Of a stretch of 64,000 nucleotides of DNA, positions 43,949 to 52,200 are shown piece after piece. The stretch is taken from assembly GCF_051903925.1 (NCBI RefSeq), contig NZ_CP173678.1:1798001-1862000 (forward strand). Reading direction: 5' to 3'. The notes beneath the pieces are model-generated. The model was given only the letters and a program-made list of their open reading frames with translations. It had not been told where the DNA came from and did no database searches. A program made the translations under genes and the position numbers. This DNA comes from G051903925 sp051903925. Its GTDB lineage: Bacteria > Pseudomonadota > Alphaproteobacteria > Zavarziniales > Zavarziniaceae. Position 1 is the stretch's first letter. Each line of letters opens with the position of its first letter.

Positions 43949-44134
43949 TCAGTGCTTGCGCACCGCGTCGCGCACCGCATCCTTGGCGCCGCCGACGGCG
44001 TTCTGGATCTTGCCCTCGGCCTTGTCGGCCTTGCCCTCGGCCTGCAGCTTGGCATCGCCGGTCAGCTTGCCGGCTGCTTCCTTCACGGCACCCTTGACCT
44101 GCTTCGCCGTGCCTTCGATCCGATCCTTGTCCAT
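43949..44134 (-). CDS. CsbD family stress protein
   Basis: A 61-residue, Lys- and Ala-rich, helical protein. It starts MDKDRIEGTAKQVKGAVKEAAGKLTG and repeats similar segments, the CsbD pattern. Homologues are often induced by general stress; the molecular function is unknown. A strong AAGGAGG lies 6 bases before the ATG. It is divergent from recR. A run of seven T on the plus strand at 44210-44216 lies in the intergenic region. Confidence 0.9.
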   Translation of the reverse strand: MDKDRIEGTAKQVKGAVKEAAGKLTGDAKLQAEGKADKAEGKIQNAVGGAKDAVRDAVRKH

Positions 44135-44290
44135 GTCACCCTCCTTGGTGTTGCGATGTCCGTCCAAATGCAGCAACTCCTGGATGGTGCCCGCTCCGCT
44201 CCGCACTATTTTTTTCGCGGTGTGCGGGAACCGCGGCGCCTCGCCCGACGGGTGGGTCGCGGCGCAGGGCGCGGCGGCTATACTGAAGAC

Positions 44291-44908
44291 ATGGCGCGTG
44301 GGCCCAATGCGGATTCGGAACTGGACACGTTGATCCGGCTGCTGGCCCGGCTGCCCGGGCTTGGGCCGCGATCGGCGCGGCGCGCGGCTTTGCACCTCCT
44401 CTCACGCCGCGAAACGCTGATGGAGCCGCTGGCCCAGGCAATGGCCGCCGCCGCCACCGCCATCCATCCGTGCTCCCGCTGCGGCAACCTCGATTCGCGC
44501 GATCCCTGTACGATCTGCAGCGATCCAAGGCGCGACGACGACACGATCTGCGTGGTCGAGGAGATCGGCGACCTGTGGGCGATGGAGCGTGCCGCCGGCT
44601 TCTCGGGCCGCTACCACGTCCTGGGCGGCCGGCTGTCGGCGCTTGACGGGCTGGGGCCGGAGGCGTTGCGCATCGAGACGCTGGTCGCCCGCGCCGCCGA
44701 GCCAGCCTGCCGCGAGGTCGTCCTGGCGCTCAGTGCGACCGTCGACGGCCAGACTACGGCCCACTACATCGCGGAACGGCTGGCCGGCCTTCCCGTCGCC
44801 GTCTCCCGCCTCGCCCATGGCGTACCGCTGGGGGCGGAGCTCGATTACCTGGACGACGGCACCCTGACCGCCGCCCTGAAGGCCCGCCGCCCCATGGGCG
44901 CGGGCTGA
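44291..44908 (+). CDS. recR: Recombination mediator protein RecR
   Basis: A 205-residue RecR. It has the N-terminal helix-hairpin-helix (LIRLLARLPGLGPRSARRAALHLL), a Cys4 zinc motif (HPCSRCGNL and DPCTICSD), a Toprim region (ICVVEEIGDLWAMER) and the C-terminal Walker-like SRLAHGVPLG block. RecR loads RecA with RecF and RecO in gap repair. The ATG at 44291 starts the conserved family. dnaX and the YbaB-type gene, which usually precede recR, are not here; the upstream neighbour is the divergent CsbD gene. Confidence 0.95.
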   Translation: MARGPNADSELDTLIRLLARLPGLGPRSARRAALHLLSRRETLMEPLAQAMAAAATAIHPCSRCGNLDSRDPCTICSDPRRDDDTICVVEEIGDLWAMERAAGFSGRYHVLGGRLSALDGLGPEALRIETLVARAAEPACREVVLALSATVDGQTTAHYIAERLAGLPVAVSRLAHGVPLGAELDYLDDGTLTAALKARRPMGAG

Positions 44909-44932
44909 CAGGCTGCGCGAAGGCCAACCGTC

Positions 44933-45310
44933 GTGCTGGTGACGCTGCGCTTGACCGGCGGCGCCTTGGCCGTCCTCAAGGACGCCGGGCGAAACTGTCC
45001 CGTCCCCTGGCGCATCGGCGAAAACAGACAGGGTCACGCAAGCCTGATTGCCACGATCCTCGACGACGATGCGATCACCAGTGATCTCCCCCGGACGATC
45101 GAGCACCTGCTGGTTCACTTGCCACCGCTGCGGGACTTTCTCGATCTCGCTGTCGCCTCCGGTCTGACCGGCCTGCTGCATATCGCCATTGCGAACCGGC
45201 CAGAGGTCATGTCCCAGGTGGACCGCTATCCGCATGCCTTCCTGGCCTGCTTGTCGGCTCTTGGCCTGGACCTTGCCCTCTCGCGCTACGCAGTCGCGGA
45301 CGAGGCATGA
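44933..45310 (+). CDS. Hypothetical protein of 125 residues
   Basis: I do not recognise this protein. It begins at GTG 44933 with MLVTLRLTGGALAVLKDA and has two acidic/hydrophobic blocks, DLPRTIEHLLVHLPPLRDFLDLAVASG and LHIAIANRPEVMSQV. The end, FLACLSALGLDLALSRYAV, is hydrophobic but too short and charged to be a clear membrane segment. Codon bias is a little less extreme than in the neighbours. It lies between recR and def, 24 bases after recR. A role in the neighbouring genes is not shown. Confidence 0.5.
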   Translation: MLVTLRLTGGALAVLKDAGRNCPVPWRIGENRQGHASLIATILDDDAITSDLPRTIEHLLVHLPPLRDFLDLAVASGLTGLLHIAIANRPEVMSQVDRYPHAFLACLSALGLDLALSRYAVADEA

Positions 45311-45370
45311 ACGCTCGCCGGTCCGGTCCTTCGCCTTGACGGCGCATCGCGCGCGCCTTAAGTCCCCGCG

Positions 45371-45886
45371 ATGGCCGTCCTTCCGATCCTGAAAGCGCCC
45401 GATCCGCGCCTGAAGACCAAGTCAAAGCCCGTCGCTCAGGTGGATGAAGGCGTGCGCAAGCTGGTCGCCGACATGATCGAGACGATGTACGCCGCCAACG
45501 GCATCGGTCTGGCCGCGATCCAGGTCGGCATCCCGAAGCGGATCCTGGTCATCGACCTGGCGCGCGAGGGCGAGGCGCCGAACCCCCAGGTGTTCATCAA
45601 TCCTGAGATCCTGGAGCAGTCGGAGGACCTCGCCACCTATGAGGAAGGCTGCCTGTCCGTGCCCGAGCACTATGCCGAGGTGGTACGCCCGGCCACGGTG
45701 CGCGTGCGCTATCTGGACGGGCAGGGCGAGATCCGCGAGCAGGAGGCGACGGGCCTGCTGGCCACCTGCCTGCAGCACGAGATGGACCATCTGGACGGCG
45801 TGCTGTTCGTCGATCACCTGTCGCTGGTCAAGCGCAGCGTGATCCTGCGCAAGCTGGCCAAGGCGAAGAAGCTGGCGACCGTCTGA
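45371..45886 (+). CDS. def: Peptide deformylase
   Basis: A 171-residue metal-dependent deformylase that removes the formyl group from new proteins. The three family motifs are present: GIGLAAIQVG (residues 44-53), EGCLSVP with Cys 94, and QHEMDHLDG with His 136, Glu 137 and His 140. The C-terminal basic tail is short. It is followed 13 bases later by fmt, then truA. Confidence 0.97.
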   Translation: MAVLPILKAPDPRLKTKSKPVAQVDEGVRKLVADMIETMYAANGIGLAAIQVGIPKRILVIDLAREGEAPNPQVFINPEILEQSEDLATYEEGCLSVPEHYAEVVRPATVRVRYLDGQGEIREQEATGLLATCLQHEMDHLDGVLFVDHLSLVKRSVILRKLAKAKKLATV

Positions 45887-45899
45887 GCGGAGGCCCGCC

Positions 45900-46814
45900 A
45901 TGCGCCTGGCCTTCATGGGAACGCCGGAGTTTTCGGTACCAGTTTTCGACGCCCTGCACGCCGCGGGGCACGAGATTGCCTGTGTCTATTCGCAGCCGCC
46001 GCGCCCCGCCGGCCGCGGCAGGCAGCTGCGCCCCAGCGCCGTCCACGCCCGGGCCGAGGCGCTGGGCATCCCTGTCCGCACGCCGCTGCGCCTGCGCGAT
46101 CCGGCCGACCAGGCGGCCTTCGCCGCGCTGGACCTGGATGTGGCGGTGGTCGTCGCCTATGGCCTGATCCTGCCCCGTGCGATCCTGGACGCGCCGCGGC
46201 TGGGGTGCGTGAATGTCCACGCCTCCCTCCTGCCGCGCTGGCGGGGTGCCGCGCCCATCCAGCGCGCGATCATGGCGGGAGACGCCGAGACGGGCGTCAC
46301 GATCATGCAGATGGATGCCGGCCTCGACACCGGGCCGATGCTCCTCCACGAAGCCGTGCCGATCACGGACGCAACCACCGGGGGCAGCCTGCACGATGCG
46401 CTGGCCGCCCTGGGGGCGACGCTGATCGTCCCGGCCTTGGCCGGCCTGGCCGATGGCAGCCTGCAGCCGCAGGTCCAGCCGGACGCGGGCGTGACCTATG
46501 CCGCCAAGCTGACGACCGAGGACGAGCGCCTGGACTGGCGGCGCCCGGCCGCGGAACTGGCGGCGCAGGTCCGGGCTCTCAGCCCTCGGCCCGGCGCCTT
46601 CGCGACGCTCGACGGCGAACGCCTGCGCGTCAGCGGCGCGGAAAGCCTGGATGGCGACGGTGCTCCGGGGGCGACGCTGGACGACCGCCTGACCGTCGCC
46701 TGCGGGCGCGGCGCGCTGCGCCTGACGCTGGTCCAGGCACCGGGAAAGCGCCTGATGGACGCGGCCGATTTCCTGCGCGGGCGGCCGGTGCCCAGGGGCA
46801 CGCGGCTGGACTGA
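45900..46814 (+). CDS. fmt: Methionyl-tRNA formyltransferase
   Basis: A 304-residue enzyme that formylates initiator tRNA. The N-terminal domain begins LAFMGTPEFSVPVFDAL, and the catalytic region has NVHASLLPRWRGAAPIQRAI with the His of the NxHxSLLPxxRG motif; GVTIMQMDAGLDTGPML follows. The C-terminal OB domain (about 205-304) recognises tRNA. It is directly preceded by def and followed by truA 1 base later; the three form an operon. Confidence 0.97.
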   Translation: MRLAFMGTPEFSVPVFDALHAAGHEIACVYSQPPRPAGRGRQLRPSAVHARAEALGIPVRTPLRLRDPADQAAFAALDLDVAVVVAYGLILPRAILDAPRLGCVNVHASLLPRWRGAAPIQRAIMAGDAETGVTIMQMDAGLDTGPMLLHEAVPITDATTGGSLHDALAALGATLIVPALAGLADGSLQPQVQPDAGVTYAAKLTTEDERLDWRRPAAELAAQVRALSPRPGAFATLDGERLRVSGAESLDGDGAPGATLDDRLTVACGRGALRLTLVQAPGKRLMDAADFLRGRPVPRGTRLD

Positions 46815-46815
46815 G

Positions 46816-47577
46816 ATGCCGCGCTACGCCCTCGTCCTGGAATATGACGGGACCGCCTTCGTTGGCTGGCAGCGCCAGGACAACGGGCCCAGCGTGCAGG
46901 CAGCGCTCGAGCGTGCGATTGCCGGCTTCAGCGGTGAGACGGTCGTCACCACGGCGGCGGGCCGCACCGATACGGGCGTGCATGCGACGGGGCAGGTCGT
47001 GCATTTCGACCTGGTGCGCGACCATGCCCCACGCACCGTGCGCGATGCCCTGAACTTCCACCTGAGGCCCGATCCCGTGGCGGTTCTGCAGGCGGACCGG
47101 GTGGCAGATGGGTTCAACGCCCGGTTCGACGCGACCGCCCGGCATTATCGCTACACGATCCTGAACCGCCCGGCGCCGCCGGTGCTGGAGCGCGGCCGCG
47201 TCTGGCACGTGCCCCATGCCCTGGATGCCGGCCTCATGGCCGCGGGTGCCGCCCGGCTGGAGGGGCGGCACGACTTCACCAGCTTTCGCGCGGCGCAGTG
47301 CCAGGCGAACTCGCCGCTGCGCACGTTGTACCGGCTGGCTGTCACACGTGTGGGGGAGGTGATCCTGGTCGAGGCGTCCGCCCGTTCGTTCCTGCACCAC
47401 CAGGTCCGCAACATGGTCGGCACGCTGAAACTGGTGGGGGAGGGGAAATGGTCCCCTGACGCGGTTGCCAAGGCCCTGGCCGCCCGCGACCGCGCCGCCG
47501 CGGGTCCGACCGCACCGCCCCAGGGACTGGTCCTGACCCGTGTCGACTACCCGCCCGCCGGGGACGGCCAGGGCTGA
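46816..47577 (+). CDS. truA: tRNA pseudouridine synthase A
   Basis: A 253-residue pseudouridine synthase for positions 38-40 of tRNA anticodon stems. The catalytic Asp is D52 in AAGRTDTGVHATGQ. Other family blocks are YDGTAFVGWQRQ near the start, FNARFDATARHYRY, and SFLHHQVRNMVGTL. The ATG follows fmt with one base between them. The end is 6 bases before a five-copy tandem repeat. Confidence 0.97.
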   Translation: MPRYALVLEYDGTAFVGWQRQDNGPSVQAALERAIAGFSGETVVTTAAGRTDTGVHATGQVVHFDLVRDHAPRTVRDALNFHLRPDPVAVLQADRVADGFNARFDATARHYRYTILNRPAPPVLERGRVWHVPHALDAGLMAAGAARLEGRHDFTSFRAAQCQANSPLRTLYRLAVTRVGEVILVEASARSFLHHQVRNMVGTLKLVGEGKWSPDAVAKALAARDRAAAGPTAPPQGLVLTRVDYPPAGDGQG

Positions 47578-47583
47578 ACCGTC

Positions 47584-47663
47584 CGCCCTGATGCCTGTCC
47601 GCCCTGGCGCCCGTCAGTCCCGGCGCCCGTCAGCCCGGGCGCCTGTCCATCCTGGCGCGCCTC
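47584..47663. repeat. Five-copy 16-bp tandem repeat between truA and tldD
   Basis: Five adjoining 16-base units fill the space between the two convergent genes. Unit starts are 47584, 47600, 47616, 47632 and 47648. The middle copies read CGCCCTGGCGCCCGTC and AGTCCCGGCGCCCGTC; the outer copies differ at several bases. Most units centre on GGCGCC or a close relative, so the transcript can fold on either strand. The last copy overlaps the tldD stop codon. Confidence 0.85.
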
Positions 47664-49086
47664 AGCCCGTGCCGCCGACAGTCAGGCCTTCCATCAGCAG
47701 GGTCGGCTGGCCGACGCCGACGGGCACGCCCTGGCCCTGCTTGCCACAGGTGCCGATGCCAGGATCCAGGCCCATGTCATTGCCGATCGCCTTGACCTTG
47801 GTCAGGCAGTCGGGGCCGTTGCCGATCAGGGTGGCACCCTTGACCGCCGGGCCCACCTTGCCGTTCTCGACCAGATAGGCCTCGGTGCAGCTGAACACGA
47901 ACTTGCCGCTGGTAATGTCGACCTGGCCGCCGCCGAAGTTCACGGCATAGAGGCCGCGCTTCACGCCGGCCAGGATCTCGCCTGGATCGCGATCGCCGCC
48001 CAGCATCACCGTGTTGGTCATGCGCGGCATCGGCATGTGGGCAAAGCCCTGGCGCCGGCCGTTGCCGGTGGCGGCGACACCCATCAGCCGGGCATTCAGC
48101 CGGTCCTGCATGTAGCCGACCAGGATGCCGTCCTCGATCAGCGTCGTGCGGCTGGTCGGCGTGCCCTCGTCGTCGACGGTGAGCGAGCCGCGCCGGCCCG
48201 GCATGGTGCCGTCGTCGACGATGGTGACCCCGGGGGCTGCCACGCGCTCGCCCATCAGGCCGGCAAAGGCGCTCGTCTTCTTGCGGTTGAAATCGCCCTC
48301 CAGGCCGTGGCCGATCGCCTCGTGCAGCAGGATGCCGGGCCAGCCGGGGCCCAGCACCACGTCCATCTCGCCCGCCGGTGCCGCCACCGAATCAAGGTTC
48401 ACCAGCGCCTGGCGCAGCGCCTCGTCCACCTGGGCCTGCCACGAGGCGGGGTCGAGATAGGCGGCATAGCCGGTGCGGCCGCCGGCGCCATGGCTGCCCG
48501 TTTCCTGCTTGTCGCCGTCGCCGACCACGACAGAGACGTTGATTCGGACCAGGGGGCGGATGTCGCGCACGACGTGGCCGCCGGGTCGCAGGATCTCCAC
48601 CACCTGCCACGAGCCCAGCAGCGAGGCCGAGACCTGGCGCACGCGCGGATCCTTGGCCCGGGCATAGGCGTCAATGTCGGCCAGCAGCTTGACCTTGGCC
48701 GCGAAGGGCGTCGGGTCCAGCGGGTTCTCCTCGCCGTAGAGGTGACGATTGGTGCCGGCCGGATCCAGCGCCAGCGTGCCCGAATGACCGGCCTTTACCG
48801 CACTCACCGCGTCGCTTGCGCGGCGCAGGGCGTGCTCGTCCAGTTCGACGCCATGGGCATAGCCCGTCGCCTCGCCCGCGACGACGCGCAGGCCAAAGCC
48901 CTGGCCGCTGTCGAAGGTCGCGGCCTTGAGCCGGCCATCGTCGAACGAGAAGCTTTCCGACTGGGTGTATTCCAGGAACAGCTCGCCGTCGTCGGCACCC
49001 CGCAGGGCCTGGTCGACCAGGCCCTGCGCGCGCACGCGGTCGAGTGCGCCTTCGCCAAAGAAGCGGTCATGAGGAAGGCTGGACAC
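47662..49086 (-). CDS. tldD: Metalloprotease TldD
   Basis: A 474-residue TldD/PmbA-family protease subunit. The metal motif is HEAIGHGLEGDF (HExxxH) at about residue 255. The N-terminal domain has SFSFDDGRLKAA and GFGLRVVAGE, and the C-terminal part carries the family block DITSGKFVFSCTEAYLVENGK. TldD pairs with TldE/PmbA, not present here. The GTG start at 49086 is supported by AAGGAG 8 bases upstream; an ATG at 49134 gives a less typical N terminus. It is divergent from the cox operon. Confidence 0.93.
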   Translation of the reverse strand: MSSLPHDRFFGEGALDRVRAQGLVDQALRGADDGELFLEYTQSESFSFDDGRLKAATFDSGQGFGLRVVAGEATGYAHGVELDEHALRRASDAVSAVKAGHSGTLALDPAGTNRHLYGEENPLDPTPFAAKVKLLADIDAYARAKDPRVRQVSASLLGSWQVVEILRPGGHVVRDIRPLVRINVSVVVGDGDKQETGSHGAGGRTGYAAYLDPASWQAQVDEALRQALVNLDSVAAPAGEMDVVLGPGWPGILLHEAIGHGLEGDFNRKKTSAFAGLMGERVAAPGVTIVDDGTMPGRRGSLTVDDEGTPTSRTTLIEDGILVGYMQDRLNARLMGVAATGNGRRQGFAHMPMPRMTNTVMLGGDRDPGEILAGVKRGLYAVNFGGGQVDITSGKFVFSCTEAYLVENGKVGPAVKGATLIGNGPDCLTKVKAIGNDMGLDPGIGTCGKQGQGVPVGVGQPTLLMEGLTVGGTG

Positions 49087-49536
49087 TGGGCAGGCTCCTT
49101 GGGCTTGGCGACATCGCGGGCAACTGGCCGGCAACGGGGTCCCGATGATACGTGGCCGGCGGCGCCATGGGCGGAGGGCCTGTGGCGCGGCACCGTGCCG
49201 TCAGCCCAATATGGGTGCTCCTGCCCGCGCCGTCACCCCGTCCCGGCATCCGGGGGGCGTTGATGACCAGGCCGCAGGAATCAGGTGTCTCTGCCGCCCG
49301 TCCACGGTCTGTGTGGCGCCGATGCAGCAGGCAAGCCCCGCGTTTCCGCGGCCCTTGGACATTCTGTCCCTGGACAGAGGGACCAATTGCAACACTTCGC
49401 GGCATTAGGTCGCTAGATTTTAGGGCTCCGCTTGAACTCGGGGGGGAGTGTATATAGTGCCCTTCGGGCCGGCTGGGTGCGCCCCACCGGATGCGCTTGC
49501 GCCGGCCCCGTCTACGTCCAGGAGCACAGAGGCCCG
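49087..49536. other. Intergenic region upstream of the cox operon
   Basis: A 450-base divergent region between tldD and coxB. Short frames here have no recognisable products. It holds the inverted repeat at 49363-49378. A weak promoter-like pair TTGAAC (49432-49437) and TATAGT (49453-49458), with a short 15-base spacer, lies about 80 bases before the coxB ATG. I see no riboswitch. Confidence 0.6.
49363..49378. promoter_or_regulatory. Inverted repeat with GGACA half-sites upstream of coxB
   Basis: TCTGTCC, CT, GGACAGA: a perfect 7-bp dyad. A further GGACA half-site at 49357-49361 forms a second overlapping dyad with the left arm (GGACA-TTC-TGTCC). It lies 158 bases before coxB. The spacing suggests a cooperative operator; the regulator is unknown. 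Confidence 0.5.
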
Positions 49537-50361
49537 ATGAGGTCCATATTGAAGCCGATCGCGCCGGCCCTGCTCGGCACCCTGTGGACCGCCTCCGCGT
49601 GGGCTGAGCCGCAGCCGTGGGAAATCGACTTTCCGGCGGCGGCCAGCGCGCAGATGCAGGAGTACATCAGCTTCCACAACCTGCTGCTGGTCATCATCAC
49701 GGTGATCACGCTGTTCGTGGCGGCGCTGCTGGTCTACGCCATGGTGCGCTTCCGCAGGAGCCGGAACCCGGTGGCGTCCAAGACGTCGCACAACACCCTG
49801 ATCGAGGTGATCTGGACGGTCGTGCCGGTCATCATCCTGGCCGTGATCTTCGTGCCGTCGATGCGCATCCTGTACTATACGGACCGCACGCCCGACGCCG
49901 AGATGACGCTGAAGGTGACGGGTCACCAGTGGTACTGGACCTATGAGTACCCGGACCACGAGAACCTGACCTTTGACGCCTACATGGTCCAGGACGGCGA
50001 CCTGAAGCCGGGCCAGCTCCGCCTGCTGTCCACCGACAACGAGGTGGTGGTCCCGGTCGACACCAACATCCGCGTGCTCACGACCTCGACCGACGTGATC
50101 CATTCCTGGCTGGTGCCGGCGCTCGGCGTGCAGAAGTACGCGATGCCCGGCCGCATCAACGAGACGTGGTTCCGCGCGACGGAGACCGGCACCGTCTATG
50201 GCCAGTGCAACCAGATCTGTGGCGTGAACCACGGCTTCATGCCGGTGCAGGTCCGGGTCGTGTCGAAGGAAGAGTTTGCCGCCTGGCTGGTCGAGGCCAA
50301 GCAGCGTTTTGCCAGTGCGGGCCAGCCGGCGACACAGCTCGCCGCGGTCGAAGCGCGCTAA
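49537..50361 (+). CDS. ctaC: Cytochrome c oxidase subunit II (aa3 type)
   Basis: A 274-residue subunit II. A signal sequence (about residues 1-23) is followed by two membrane helices (about 45-70 and 88-108), then the periplasmic CuA domain. CuA ligands are visible: His in VIHSW, GQCNQICGVNHGFM with two Cys, His and Met. The residue between the Cys pair is Gln where many relatives have Glu; this ligand acts through its backbone, so the change is tolerated. WYWTYEYP is the aromatic electron-entry patch. The ATG at 49537 has AGAGG upstream. It is the first gene of the cox operon, also called coxB. Confidence 0.95.
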   Translation: MRSILKPIAPALLGTLWTASAWAEPQPWEIDFPAAASAQMQEYISFHNLLLVIITVITLFVAALLVYAMVRFRRSRNPVASKTSHNTLIEVIWTVVPVIILAVIFVPSMRILYYTDRTPDAEMTLKVTGHQWYWTYEYPDHENLTFDAYMVQDGDLKPGQLRLLSTDNEVVVPVDTNIRVLTTSTDVIHSWLVPALGVQKYAMPGRINETWFRATETGTVYGQCNQICGVNHGFMPVQVRVVSKEEFAAWLVEAKQRFASAGQPATQLAAVEAR

Positions 50362-50379
50362 GGCTCAAGGGGGATATCC

Positions 50380-52029
50380 ATGGCAGCCGGAACCCATTCC
50401 GCGCCGGGTCACGACCATGCCCATGGTCATGACCACGGGCACGACGACCACGCGCACGAGACCCCACGGGGCCTGCGTCGCTTCCTGTTCTCCACCAACC
50501 ACAAGGACATCGGTACGCTGTACCTGTTCTTTGCGGTGTTCTCGGGCATCCTGGGCCTTGCCTATTCCATCGTGATCCGGATGGAGCTGCAGGCGCCGGG
50601 GAACCAGATCCTGGGCGGCGACCATCAGCTCTACAACGTGCTGATCACCGCCCACGGCCTGCTCATGATCTTCTTCATGATCATGCCGGGCCTGATCGGT
50701 GGCTTCGGCAACTGGTTCGTGCCCCTCATGATCGGTGCGCCAGACATGGCGTTCCCGCGCATGAACAACATCAGCTTCTGGCTGCTGCCGCCGTCGCTGA
50801 TCCTGCTGCTGCTCTCGACCTTCGTCGAAGGGCCGCCGGGCGGACTGGGGGCCGGCGTCGGCTGGACGATCTATCCGCCGCTGTCGAATGCCGCGGGCCA
50901 TCCGGGTCCTGCGATGGACCTGGCGATCTTCGCGCTGCACCTGTCGGGTGCGTCGTCGATCCTGGGCGCCATCAACTTCATCACGACGATCCTGAACATG
51001 CGCGCGCCTGGCATGACCATGCACAAGATGCCGCTGTTCGTGTGGTCGGTGCTGGTCACCGCCTTCCTGCTGCTGCTGTCGCTGCCCGTGCTGGCCGGCG
51101 CCATCACGATGCTGCTGACGGATCGCAATTTCGGCACCGCCTTCTTCGATCCCGCAGGCGGCGGCGACCCGATCCTGTTCCTGCACCTGTTCTGGTTCTT
51201 CGGTCACCCCGAGGTGTACATCCTGATCCTGCCGGCCTTCGGCATCATCAGCCACATCATCTCGACCTTCTCGAACAAGCCGGTGTTCGGCTACATGGGC
51301 ATGGCCTATGCCATGGTCGCGATCGGCGTGATCGGCTTCGTCGTGTGGGCGCACCACATGTACATCACCGGCATGGCGGTCGACACGCGGGCCTATTTCA
51401 CCTTCGCGACGATGGTCATCGCGGTGCCGACAGGCATCAAGATCTTCTCGTGGATCGCCACGATGTGGGGCGGCTCGATCGAGTTCAAGGTGCCCATGGT
51501 CTGGGCGATCGGCTTCATCTTCCTGTTCACCGTGGGTGGCGTCACCGGCGTCGTGCTGGCGAACGCGTCGATCGACACGCCGCTGCACAACACCTATTAC
51601 GTGATCGCGCACTTCCACTACGTGCTGTCGCTGGGTGCGGTTTTCGCCATCTTTGCCGGCTTCTACTACTGGTTCGGCAAGATGAGCGGCTACCAGTACA
51701 GCGAGCCGCTGGCCCACCTGCACTTCTGGATCACGTTCGTCGGCGTGAACATGACGTTCTTCCCGATGCACTTCCTGGGTCTGGCCGGCATGCCGCGCCG
51801 CATCCCGGACTATCCGGACGCGTTCCACGGCTGGAACGAGGTGGCCTCGATCGGTTCGTACATCTCGGCCGGTGGTGTCGTCCTGTTCCTGTTCATCGTG
51901 ATGCTGGCGTTCCTCCAGAAGAAGCGCGTGGCCGCCAATCCCTGGGGTCCGGGCGCCACGACGCTGGAATGGACGCTGCCGTCGCCGCCGCCGTTCCACC
52001 AGTTCGACGAGCTGCCGCGCATCAAGTAG
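50380..52029 (+). CDS. ctaD: Cytochrome c oxidase subunit I (aa3 type) with His-rich N terminus
   Basis: A 549-residue 12-helix subunit I. The low-spin heme His is in TAHGLLM, CuB ligands are in WFFGHPEVYILILPAFG (with Glu of the D channel) and VWAHHMY, and the heme a and a3 ligands are in YYVIAHFHYVLSLGA. The K-channel Lys is in PTGIKIFSW. All channel residues of family A oxidases appear present. The first 26 residues carry 9 His in HDHAHGHDHGHDDHAH, an extension not usual in this subunit. It follows ctaC by 18 bases. Confidence 0.96.
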   Translation: MAAGTHSAPGHDHAHGHDHGHDDHAHETPRGLRRFLFSTNHKDIGTLYLFFAVFSGILGLAYSIVIRMELQAPGNQILGGDHQLYNVLITAHGLLMIFFMIMPGLIGGFGNWFVPLMIGAPDMAFPRMNNISFWLLPPSLILLLLSTFVEGPPGGLGAGVGWTIYPPLSNAAGHPGPAMDLAIFALHLSGASSILGAINFITTILNMRAPGMTMHKMPLFVWSVLVTAFLLLLSLPVLAGAITMLLTDRNFGTAFFDPAGGGDPILFLHLFWFFGHPEVYILILPAFGIISHIISTFSNKPVFGYMGMAYAMVAIGVIGFVVWAHHMYITGMAVDTRAYFTFATMVIAVPTGIKIFSWIATMWGGSIEFKVPMVWAIGFIFLFTVGGVTGVVLANASIDTPLHNTYYVIAHFHYVLSLGAVFAIFAGFYYWFGKMSGYQYSEPLAHLHFWITFVGVNMTFFPMHFLGLAGMPRRIPDYPDAFHGWNEVASIGSYISAGGVVLFLFIVMLAFLQKKRVAANPWGPGATTLEWTLPSPPPFHQFDELPRIK

Positions 52030-52096
52030 CAGCCGGCGCAAGCACGGCATGGCGTGACCATCTCTCCCACCGGGGGGGTGGTCACCCGATCGGAAC

Positions 52097-52131
52097 CCCG
52101 CCGGGACGGTGACAGCCATCGTCCCGGCGGG
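52097..52131 (+). terminator. Strong stem-loop between ctaD and ctaB
   Basis: Perfect 12-bp arms (CCCGCCGGGACG and its complement CGTCCCGGCGGG) around an 11-base loop. There is no T-run after it. It lies 68 bases after the ctaD stop and 70 before ctaB. It may be an attenuator, a Rho-dependent site or an mRNA end stabiliser that raises subunit I and II output over the assembly genes. Confidence 0.5.
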
Positions 52132-52200
52132 TGAGCACTGAACCGGTCGTATCGGTCGGGCTCCCGATGTGGAGCCCACAGGCGTAAAGCAGGGTTGGTG

